Shown: positions 27,986 through 34,600 of the stretch, piece by piece
Numbering within the stretch: the first letter of the stretch is position 1
Layout: each line of letters starts with the position of its first letter
NCBI RefSeq assembly: GCF_900115305.1
Contig: NZ_FOVW01000015.1
Span: forward strand, 1-41,593
From: Algoriphagus ornithinivorans
Lineage (GTDB): Bacteria > Bacteroidota > Bacteroidia > Cytophagales > Cyclobacteriaceae
Length of the DNA stretch: 41,593 nucleotides
Direction of reading: 5' to 3'
Position numbers and translations under genes: made by a program
Notes under the pieces: generated by a model
Databases searched by the model: none
Told to the model about the DNA's origin: nothing
What the model saw: only the letters and a program-made list of their open reading frames with translations

Positions 27986-28621
27986 ATGACACTTCAAGAG
28001 GTAAAAATATTGGCTTCACAAGGGGAAGGGCTGACTCTTGAGTTCAAGAAAAAAGCTGCATTTCCTGATAAAATTGTGAGAGAACTGATTGCTTTGGCAA
28101 ATACAGAAGGCGGGGTTTTACTGCTTGGAGTGGATGATGATGGGACGGTTAGTGGGCAGAGATATATAGAGGAAGAAGTCTTTGTGATGCAGAAGGCCAT
28201 AAAAGAATTGATTTTTCCAGCCTTACCCTATGAACTGGAAACAGTCAAAATCAATGAGAAAAAAGGGGTTGCTCTTTTCAAGGTCTTTAAAAGCCAAGAA
28301 AGGCCACATTATATTTTAAGTCAAAATAGAAAAAGAGCATTTGTAAGGGTTGCAGACCGCACTGTTCAGGCTAGTAAGGAAGTTTGGGAGATTTTGAGGA
28401 AAGGTAGAAATCCCAGGGACATAGTTTTTACCTATGGTCAAAAAGAAGAAATCCTGATGAAGTTATTGGAGGAGTCTGGAAAAATTACCCTCCAAGACTT
28501 TATGAAAGCTGCTAAGTTGCCCAAGTTCTTAGCCAGCAAAACGCTTGTTCGATTGGTCCTCGCCAATGTATTGAAAGTTCATCCTCAGGAAAATGAGGAC
28601 TTTTTTACTTTGAAGAATTAG
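27986..28621 (+). CDS. AlbA_2 (Schlafen-like) domain protein with C-terminal winged-helix region
   Basis: This 211-residue protein begins with an AlbA_2/AAA_4 domain (GEGLTLEFKKKA; ELIALANTEGGVLLLGVDDDG), the divergent nucleic-acid/ATP-binding-like fold shared with Schlafen proteins, and ends with a short helical region that looks like a winged helix (EEILMKLLEESGKITLQDFM). Such proteins are often annotated as ATP-binding or transcriptional regulators; the actual activity is not known. The frame is open from 27923, but that start would lie inside uvrB, while the ATG at 27986, six bases after the uvrB stop, gives the normal family start. It converges on the PLP enzyme gene with a 17-base tail overlap. 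Confidence 0.85.
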   Translation: MTLQEVKILASQGEGLTLEFKKKAAFPDKIVRELIALANTEGGVLLLGVDDDGTVSGQRYIEEEVFVMQKAIKELIFPALPYELETVKINEKKGVALFKVFKSQERPHYILSQNRKRAFVRVADRTVQASKEVWEILRKGRNPRDIVFTYGQKEEILMKLLEESGKITLQDFMKAAKLPKFLASKTLVRLVLANVLKVHPQENEDFFTLKN

Positions 28622-29528
28622 GGAGTCTGATTCCAGTTCTTTCTGTAAAGCCTTCATTTCCCTGAAGCCCTCCGCTGTGTATCAGCAGAATTTTAGAACC
28701 TTTTTCAATTTGATCTTTTGAGATTAAATCCCAAACAGCAAAAAATAATTTTCCAGTGTATATAGGGTCTAAAACCACTCCAAAGTTTTCATAAAAGCTC
28801 CAAATGAAATCAATCAAATCTTGCCGGTAAGCTGCATATCCTCCAAAATGATACTTGGAGAAAATCTTCCAAGTACCTTTTGGCGAAATACTAAAGTTGC
28901 TAAGAAGGTTCTTAATTTCCTGATGAATAAACTCACCTTTAAGGGAGGATATGCCCCATAACTGCTGGTGCCCTAATAGGCTATTTGCCAAACCGGCAAA
29001 GGTTCCTCCTGTTCCAATGGCGCAAACTATGTGGCTGAAGTAACTGTCCTCCTTGTCTAATATTTCGGAGGTTCCCTGAATAGCAGTTGAATTGGTGCCC
29101 CCTTCAGGGATCAGGTAAAAGTCTCCAAATTGCTTCCTCAATCCTTCAATAAAGGAAGGCTGGTCTTTTTTTCTAAACTCTCCTCTACTGATAAATTCAA
29201 GCTGCATATGGTGATTTTCCGCAAAACTCAAGGTAGGGTTTAAAGGCTCGATCCTTTCTCCCCGGATGATTCCGATAGATTCAAGGCCTTCTTGAAATGC
29301 TGCCGCCGCAGTAGAATATATATGGTTTGAATAGGCTCCTCCGAAGGTGAGTATCTTTTTTGAACCAGATTTTTTGGCGGCTTCCAGATTGTATTTCAGC
29401 TTAAAAAATTTATTTCCAGAAACTGTCGGATGAATCAGGTCAAGTCGTTTGATGGCCAGCTCCACTCCTTTTGACTCTAAGAGTGGATGATCCAACACTT
29501 GATTGACCACTGGATTTGCTAAAATCAT
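28605..29528 (-). CDS. PLP-dependent ACC deaminase/D-cysteine desulfhydrase family enzyme
   Basis: This 307-residue fold-type II PLP enzyme has the cofactor lysine expected at Lys40 in VSGNKFFKLKYN, the GGAYSNH loop (63-69) that binds the substrate carboxylate, and the phosphate-cradle GTGGTFAG. Family members deaminate 1-aminocyclopropane-1-carboxylate or desulfhydrate D-cysteine. The deciding residues (in true ACC deaminases, specific Glu and Leu near the active site) cannot be judged by eye, and D-cysteine desulfhydrase is the more common activity in free-living bacteria. It is somewhat shorter than the roughly 330-residue norm. Its starts are divergent from rluD, 54 bases apart. Confidence 0.85.
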   Translation of the reverse strand: MILANPVVNQVLDHPLLESKGVELAIKRLDLIHPTVSGNKFFKLKYNLEAAKKSGSKKILTFGGAYSNHIYSTAAAAFQEGLESIGIIRGERIEPLNPTLSFAENHHMQLEFISRGEFRKKDQPSFIEGLRKQFGDFYLIPEGGTNSTAIQGTSEILDKEDSYFSHIVCAIGTGGTFAGLANSLLGHQQLWGISSLKGEFIHQEIKNLLSNFSISPKGTWKIFSKYHFGGYAAYRQDLIDFIWSFYENFGVVLDPIYTGKLFFAVWDLISKDQIEKGSKILLIHSGGLQGNEGFTERTGIRLPNSSK

Positions 29529-29545
29529 GAGGGAATTTAAGGCTT

Positions 29546-29578
29546 TTGGTAAACTTAATTTTCATCCTTGTATTTTTG
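29546..29578 (+). promoter_or_regulatory. Putative promoter for the RluD-type gene (TTG-N22-TATTTTTG)
   Basis: TTG (29546-29548) and TATTTTTG (29571-29578), an exact TAnnTTTG, are 22 bases apart. Transcription would start almost on the ATG at 29583, predicting a leaderless or nearly leaderless mRNA. Confidence 0.55.
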
Positions 29579-29582
29579 TTGC

Positions 29583-30617
29583 ATGAATAAGTTACCCGAA
29601 GAGGAATTTGAAGACGAAGAAATCGAACTGTATGAGCATTATCGATTTAATGTTGACAAAGGACAAACGCTCACTAGAATAGATAAATTTTTAACCGAAA
29701 AGGTAGCAAATGCCACTAGAAACCGGGTGCAACAAAACATTGAATCTGGTGGGGTTTTGGTGAATGGAAAGCCAACCAAACCTAATTACAAGATTAAACC
29801 AGGGGATGAAATAAAGGTAATGTTTGCAAAACCCCCTAGGGATAATGAGGTCATTCCAGAGCCTATTTCTCTTGATATTATCTATGAAGACAATGATTTG
29901 CTGGTAGTCAATAAGCCAGCGGGAATGGTGGTTCATCCTGCGCATGGAAATTGGTCAGGAACCTTGGTAAATGGATTGGTTTATTATTTTCAAAATTTGC
30001 CTGAAATGAAAGGTAATGAGGGAAGGCCTGGATTAGTTCACAGAATTGACAAGGATACTTCTGGTCTTTTGGTGATAGCCAAATCCGAGGAATCTATGAC
30101 CTTCTTGGCCGCCCAATTTTTTCATCATACCATAGAAAGAACGTATATAGCCCTTGTTTGGGGAGAACCAGCAGAGGAATCAGGGACTATTAGAGGCCAT
30201 GTTGGAAGAAGTGCCAAAGACAGAAAAGTAATGGATGTCTTTCCGGATGGTTCACAGGGTAAGCATGCAGTAACTCACTGGAAAGTGATCAAGCGTCTAA
30301 GGTATGTAACATTAATTCAGTGCAGGCTGGAAACCGGAAGAACTCACCAGATTAGAGCGCACATGAAGTATTTGGGGCATCCGCTTTTTAATGACTCCAT
30401 GTATGGTGGAGATAGGATTTTAAAAGGAACTCAATTTTCCAAGTATAAAAGTTTTGTTCAAAACTGCTTTGATATCATCCCACGCCAGGCTTTGCATGCA
30501 AAGTCTCTGGGTTTTATCCATCCTAAGACAGGGGAGAAGTTATTCTTTGAATCTGAACTGCCGGAGGATTTTTTGGCAGTTTTGGAAAAGTGGGAATCCT
30601 ATGTGACTCACGAATAA
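29583..30617 (+). CDS. rluD: RluD-family 23S rRNA pseudouridine synthase
   Basis: This 344-residue protein has an acidic N-terminal tail, an S4 domain (about 29-80: TRIDKFLTEKVANATRNRVQ) and a RluA-type catalytic domain with GLVHRIDKDTSGLLV (catalytic Asp156) and the later GRTHQIRAHMKYLGHPL. The S4-plus-catalytic order and the length match RluD, which modifies helix 69 of 23S rRNA (U1911, U1915, U1917 in E. coli), although RluC/RluA-like targets cannot be excluded. A TTG at 29568 is in frame but lies upstream of the predicted transcription start, so the ATG at 29583 is preferred. No hairpin terminator is visible right after the stop. Confidence 0.9.
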   Translation: MNKLPEEEFEDEEIELYEHYRFNVDKGQTLTRIDKFLTEKVANATRNRVQQNIESGGVLVNGKPTKPNYKIKPGDEIKVMFAKPPRDNEVIPEPISLDIIYEDNDLLVVNKPAGMVVHPAHGNWSGTLVNGLVYYFQNLPEMKGNEGRPGLVHRIDKDTSGLLVIAKSEESMTFLAAQFFHHTIERTYIALVWGEPAEESGTIRGHVGRSAKDRKVMDVFPDGSQGKHAVTHWKVIKRLRYVTLIQCRLETGRTHQIRAHMKYLGHPLFNDSMYGGDRILKGTQFSKYKSFVQNCFDIIPRQALHAKSLGFIHPKTGEKLFFESELPEDFLAVLEKWESYVTHE

Positions 30618-30820
30618 GCAAAAAACCACAGTTAAGATTGCATTCTTTTGATATAAATCAAAAATAAACCCCTGTTTGATGCAAATAATGTAAAAATCGA
30701 GATTCAGATTAAAAATATTGCAATAAGAGCGATGTATTCAAGTCTATAATTATCTAATCATTAATTTTCAATCGATTTCATTAAATAATCTGTAAAAAAA
30801 TAACAGAAACTTTAAATAAT
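30618..30820. other. AT-rich non-coding stretch upstream of tRNA-like copy 1
   Basis: About 200 very AT-rich bases without a credible ORF, RNA fold or terminator that I can support. It separates rluD from the promoter of the first tRNA-like gene. Confidence 0.5.
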
Positions 30821-30852
30821 TTGCAAAAAACAATTTGATCGCCGTATATTTG
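30821..30852 (+). promoter_or_regulatory. Promoter of tRNA-like copy 1 (TTG-N21-TATATTTG)
   Basis: TTG (30821-30823), a 21-base spacer and TATATTTG (30845-30852) form a near-ideal Bacteroidota primary-sigma promoter. Transcription would begin around 30857, leaving about 30 bases of 5' leader to be removed by RNase P before 30887. Confidence 0.7.
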
Positions 30853-30886
30853 AAACAGCAAACAAGCTAAAAGTTCACACACATAC

Positions 30887-31012
30887 TGTAGGATGTTGAA
30901 ATTGGCAGACAAGCCCTCCTGTCTCGAGGGTGGAGGCCGTGGGATAAAGCATTTTAGCGAGCTCGTAAATTTGCCTAACTACTCCGTGGAGGTTCGAATC
31001 CTTCTCCTACAG
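30887..31012 (+). tRNA. Class II tRNA-like RNA, copy 1: nominal GUC anticodon, 57-nt variable region
   Basis: A full cloverleaf can be folded. The acceptor stem TGTAGGA (30887-30893) pairs with TCCTACA (31005-31011), 7 of 7. The D arm is TTG...CAA, with a Leu-like loop containing GG at positions 18-19. The anticodon stem CCCTC (30914-30918) / GAGGG (30926-30930) encloses the loop CTGTCTC (30919-30925), giving U33 and a nominal GUC (Asp) anticodon but an odd U37. The T arm GGAGG-TTCGAAT-CCTTC (30988-31004) is canonical. Bases T8, A14 and an A15/T48 pair (30901/30987) support an L-shape. The discriminator is G31012 and no CCA is encoded. The variable region 30931-30987 is 57 nt, far above the usual class II length, closed by GGAG (30932-30935) / CTCC (30982-30985). 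Asp-like features are loop C32-U33-GUC-x-C38, G2-C71 and G73; the D arm and long variable arm are Leu/Ser-like. The amino acid accepted is an inference. Confidence 0.7.
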
Positions 31013-31043
31013 CAGGTTATTTTGGGTTTATTGTTAATTGACT

Positions 31044-31076
31044 AAAACCATGAGATTATGTTTCATGGTTTTTTTT
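31044..31076 (+). terminator. Rho-independent terminator of tRNA-like copy 1
   Basis: A 10-bp perfect stem AAAACCATGA (31044-31053) / TCATGGTTTT (31063-31072) with a 9-nt loop runs into eight T. It lies 31 bases after the RNA's 3' end and shows that copy 1 is its own transcription unit. Confidence 0.85.
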
Positions 31077-31262
31077 ATGCCCTTTTTTAAAAGAAACGCC
31101 CTTCATTCACGATTTTCAAAATAGGAATTAACAAATCCATAATCATCAAGTGAAATTCTTAGGGTTAGTTATAAAAAGATGAACAAAAAATGTGTTTAAA
31201 TAAAAATACTGTAAAAAATTGATTAATTTGTTATCAAAATTTTAATAAATAGGAGGTTTTTC
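31077..31262. other. AT-rich spacer between the two tRNA-like genes
   Basis: Nothing identifiable: very AT-rich, no ORF of note, no convincing -33/-7 pair. The next exact -7 box is at 31263-31270. Confidence 0.45.
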
Positions 31263-31270
31263 TAATTTTG
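31263..31270 (+). promoter_or_regulatory. Possible -7 box (TAATTTTG) for tRNA-like copy 2
   Basis: An exact TAnnTTTG match, but without a TTG at the proper distance upstream. If used, the copy 2 transcript would have a leader of about 190 bases containing a 29-codon ORF and a long hairpin. No better promoter was found closer to copy 2. Confidence 0.3.
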
Positions 31271-31282
31271 ACGTATCGATTA

Positions 31283-31372
31283 ATGAGTTTTGTTATTCAT
31301 CTAATAAATATGAAGCTCTCAAACCATTTATCACTTCTCTGTAAAAGGCAGGGAAAAAGAAGCGAAGATTAA
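31283..31372 (+). CDS. Possible 29-residue leader ORF upstream of tRNA-like copy 2
   Basis: ATG at 31283 opens 29 codons (start MSFVIHLINMKL, end GKRSED) and stops at TAA 31370-31372. The stop lies within the 5' arm of the hairpin 31362-31420. The ATG is about 13 bases after a -7 box, so the leader would be nearly absent. The peptide has a hydrophobic first half and a basic tail. Nothing proves translation; an ORF this short can arise by chance in such DNA. It is listed because of its position relative to promoter and hairpin. Confidence 0.2.
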   Translation: MSFVIHLINMKLSNHLSLLCKRQGKRSED

Positions 31373-31420
31373 GCAGTGGAGACATTGATGAGCAATCAGA
31401 CAATGTGAGTTAATCTTCGC
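31362..31420. repeat. Long inverted repeat/hairpin upstream of tRNA-like copy 2
   Basis: GCGAAGATTAA (31362-31372) is a perfect 11-bp inverted match to TTAATCTTCGC (31410-31420). Inside it, ACATTG (31382-31387) pairs with CAATGT (31401-31406), so the whole 59 nt can fold as one interrupted stem. T-rich DNA follows but not a clean T-run. A second small hairpin TCGCT (31437-31441) / AGCGA (31448-31452) follows, 10 bases before copy 2. It could be a leader structure, an attenuator-like element or a remnant of a small mobile element; no direct repeats were found to decide. Confidence 0.6.
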
Positions 31421-31462
31421 CTTCATTTTATTTTAATCGCTGTGAAAAGCGAAACCATATAA

Positions 31463-31586
31463 TGTAGGATGTTGAAATTGGCAGACAAGCCCTCCTGTCT
31501 CGGGGGTGGGGAAATCGGAATAAAGCATGGAACAAACCGGACTATTGCCTAACTACCCCGTGGAGGTTCGAATCCTTCTCCTACAG
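31463..31586 (+). tRNA. Class II tRNA-like RNA, copy 2: nominal GUC anticodon, 55-nt variable region
   Basis: The body has the same fold as copy 1. Acceptor TGTAGGA (31463-31469) pairs with TCCTACA (31579-31585); the D and T arms and the anticodon loop CTGTCTC (31495-31501) are identical to copy 1; the discriminator is G31586 and no CCA is encoded. Outside the core of the variable region only three bases differ from copy 1, all in stems. G31503 for A30927 turns an A-U anticodon-stem pair into G-U. G31510 with C31557 replaces A30934 with T30983 in the variable-arm stem, a compensated pair change (GGGG/CCCC for GGAG/CTCC). The variable core itself is largely different, but the motifs ATAAAGCAT (31520-31528) and TTGCCTAACTA (31545-31555) are shared. 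A terminator follows at once. Function and charged amino acid are unknown. Confidence 0.7.
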
Positions 31587-31589
31587 CTA

Positions 31590-31618
31590 AAAGCAGTCTG
31601 ATGAGGGCTGCTTTTTTT
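31590..31618 (+). terminator. Rho-independent terminator of tRNA-like copy 2
   Basis: The stem AAAGCAGTC (31590-31598) pairs with GGCTGCTTT (31606-31614) with one T-G pair and a 7-nt loop, followed by seven T. It begins 4 bases after the RNA and separates it from the downstream giant gene. Confidence 0.8.
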
Positions 31619-31662
31619 ATTTTTTGTTGGAGTATTTAGTTATTTTGGTCTAAAATCCTGCT

Positions 31663-34600
31663 ATGATTAAGAGCTTCAAAGAAAAAATATCCAAGCATCC
31701 TCTTCGAAAGAAGGTATTGAGGGTGTTGATGATAGTTTTTCTGGCTTTAATTTTCCTGGAATTTTTAATCTATTTCGGTTCTAACCTCCTCTTAGTCAAT
31801 TGGACTAGAACAAAATTGAATGAAGCAACTGGCGGAGTATATGAGGTTGATTTCAATCGCTTGAACTTTTCCCTACTTCGCAGAGGTGTTTTCTTGAATG
31901 GGATTATTATGAGGCCAGTGAGTCTTGAAAATGCCGGTGAAGACCAAGTACTATTTGATTTTACTCTTGACGAATTAGCCCTTAAAAATATTTGGTACGA
32001 TTGGTCTGAGAAGGTTTTTATAATAGGGAATATTAAACTGGATAATCCAAATCTCAGCCTAGAGCTTTCCGAGTCTACCATTTCCAATGCAAAAGAGAGA
32101 GATAGTTTAAAAGTTTCCCAAGTAAAGAGACTTGAAAATGAAATCAAGAAAAGTATTCAAAGAATTCCTTTTGGAGGGATTTTTATCAATAGAGTAGAAA
32201 TAGATCATGCAGACTTATTCTTTTTAAACTTTTTGAGTCAAAAGTCTATCAATGCAAAAAATACTCGATTGATCATTGAGGATATTGATTGGACGAGTTC
32301 CGAAGAATGGAAGACTCCTTTCAATGCAAAGGGATTTGAATTTGATTTGGATCAGGTTGAGTTTCTTTTGCCTGATGGCATCCACACCATTTATGCCGAT
32401 GAGGTCTTCGTGACTTCACTTGAGAATCAAATTCAGATTGAAAAATTCCAGCTTAGATCAGATAAGACGATAGAGAGTTTTGCCTATTATGATATGGACC
32501 TTGATCAACTTCGGGTAGGTAATGTAGAGTTGAATAAGGCCTTTATGGAATCGGACTTGGAAATCGATGAGATTATTTTGAACAGCCCGGATTTTAAAGT
32601 GATCCGATCTGATAATCCCAAAAAGAATCAAAATCAAAATGGTGACTTAAATGATCTGATTACTGGCTTGTTAAAGTCGTTCTATGTGAAGGAATTATCC
32701 ATTAATAAAGGAAAATTTTTGACCTATCACTTGGAAGATTCTCTGGAAAATAGAATTGAGGTTTCGGATCTGAATTTCAAAATGGTCAAGTTTTACTTGG
32801 GAGATGACCAGAGCAGAAAGGATAATCAGTTTTTCCACGGAGAAGATGCTTCTATGGAGTTGGGAGATTTGACCTTGTACTTGTCGGATCAGGTTCATTT
32901 GATCAAAGGGAAGAAAGTAATGGCTTCCTCTTTTTTAGATAGAATTCAGGTTAAGGGATTTGAAATAAAGCCAAGAGACAGTACTATTTTAATCAAAAGA
33001 CCACATCAGTTGATTGATATTAGGCTGAATGAGTTACTTTTTTCTGAGGCAAATTTGAAAAAGCTTTATAATCAGGGTGTCTTGGATGTGGAGAAGTTGG
33101 AAATTATCTCTCCCAAAGTACAGGTAACTGATTTGGAAGCGGACTCAGGAATAGAGGAAAGAAAGGGGAGGGGGGCTTCTCTTTTAATGGGCTATCTGAA
33201 TGAATTGAATATTGGTGAATTTGATTTGAGGCAAGGAGAGGTGCAGTTTCAAAATCAATCAGGTATTCGATCTGATGATATAGGTTTTGACCAATTCAGT
33301 TTGTTTTTGGAAAATGTCCGTTTTTCTCCTGACACTGCCATGCAACTTCGGGATATACTTTTGGCAGATGAAATGATTTTAAGTTTGGATAAATACAAGC
33401 TCAAACTGAGAGATAACTTACACATTTTCAGTGCTGATAAAATCATCATTGACTCCAAAAAATCACTGATCGATGTTCAGAATTTTTCTCTGAAACCCGA
33501 ATCTCGGGCTAATATTCAATCTGTGCTGGACACCTATAAAAAAACTGTGGCAGTTGACTTGAAGGTGCCTTCATTTCGTGTAGAGGGAGTTGATATCAAA
33601 AAGGCTTTGCTGGATCAGGAGTTATATATCAAACAGATTTTGGTTCCTAGACCTGAACTTACCTATACCAAATACAGAGATCGATCTCAAAAAAGAGAGG
33701 CAAATCAGTTGGATTCTGCTGAAGGGATAAGAGAATTATTGGAGTCCTATTTTGCCAAAGTTTCCATTGATTCTGTCAGTTTCCAGGAAGGGAAATTCAA
33801 CTTTTCAGATCTTTCGGGAAAAAGGGAGATTAGTTTCGTGGAAGAAGATTTATCCCTTACTCTGAAGGGTTTTTATATGGATAATCTTGGTAATTATGAT
33901 GAATCCAAGACCTTCTTTTCGGACGAGATCATTTTGAATTTGGCTGATTATTCCTTTTCTCTGGCAAGAGGAGATTATGATGTTACGACCAGTAATTTAG
34001 TTTTTAATACAAAAAACCGAACGCTGGTTATTGATACTTTGCGCTTGATGCCGGGTGATAATCTGAGGAGTAAGCTGTCTTTGTCATTGATTTTACCGAA
34101 GGTGAGCTTTGAAGGAATTGATTTGGAGGACTTTTTATTCGATAACCGATTGGATTTGGACAAACTTAATGTAGTCGGCAGTACGATCAGTTTGGAAATC
34201 AATCCGGCTATAGAGTCAAAAAACAGTCCGATAAATCCGCGGGTTAGAAGGAGTTTAGATTTTATCAAGGTTGGAGAGATTAGTGCGTTAAATTCTGATT
34301 TCAGATTGAATTACATACAAGGCCAAACCGATCTCCAGTCTATACAAACCTCCTTTGATATTACAGTTGCAGACTTCTATTTGGATGAGCAAGCCAATCG
34401 AGAGATGGATTTATCCGGCCTTTTTAAGCAAATCTCAATAGGGATCAATGACTTTTCTTTTGCCCTGCCAGATAGTGTGCACTCTGTAAGACTATCCAAT
34501 TTGACATTTGATACAGAGCAAGATGAGACCATTCTATCCGGGATAGAGATCCTACCTCTGAAGCCTTTGAGCCTGACTAATGGTCCGGTTTTTCAGGGAA

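Noticed and set aside
30887..31012. Ordinary tRNA-Leu with a group I intron
   Set aside because: The extra sequence is in the variable region, not in the anticodon loop, and at about 37 nt it is far too short for a self-splicing intron. The anticodon loop is an intact 7-mer and does not read any Leu codon.
31458..31463. TATAAT motif just before tRNA-like copy 2
   Set aside because: It overlaps the first base of the RNA, so transcription from it would start inside the acceptor stem; the phylum uses TAnnTTTG rather than TATAAT.
30618..31662. CRISPR array or IS remnant in the non-coding stretch
   Set aside because: The only repeats are the two tRNA-like genes about 576 bases apart. There are no regularly spaced short repeats, no transposase fragments and no target-site duplications that I could see.
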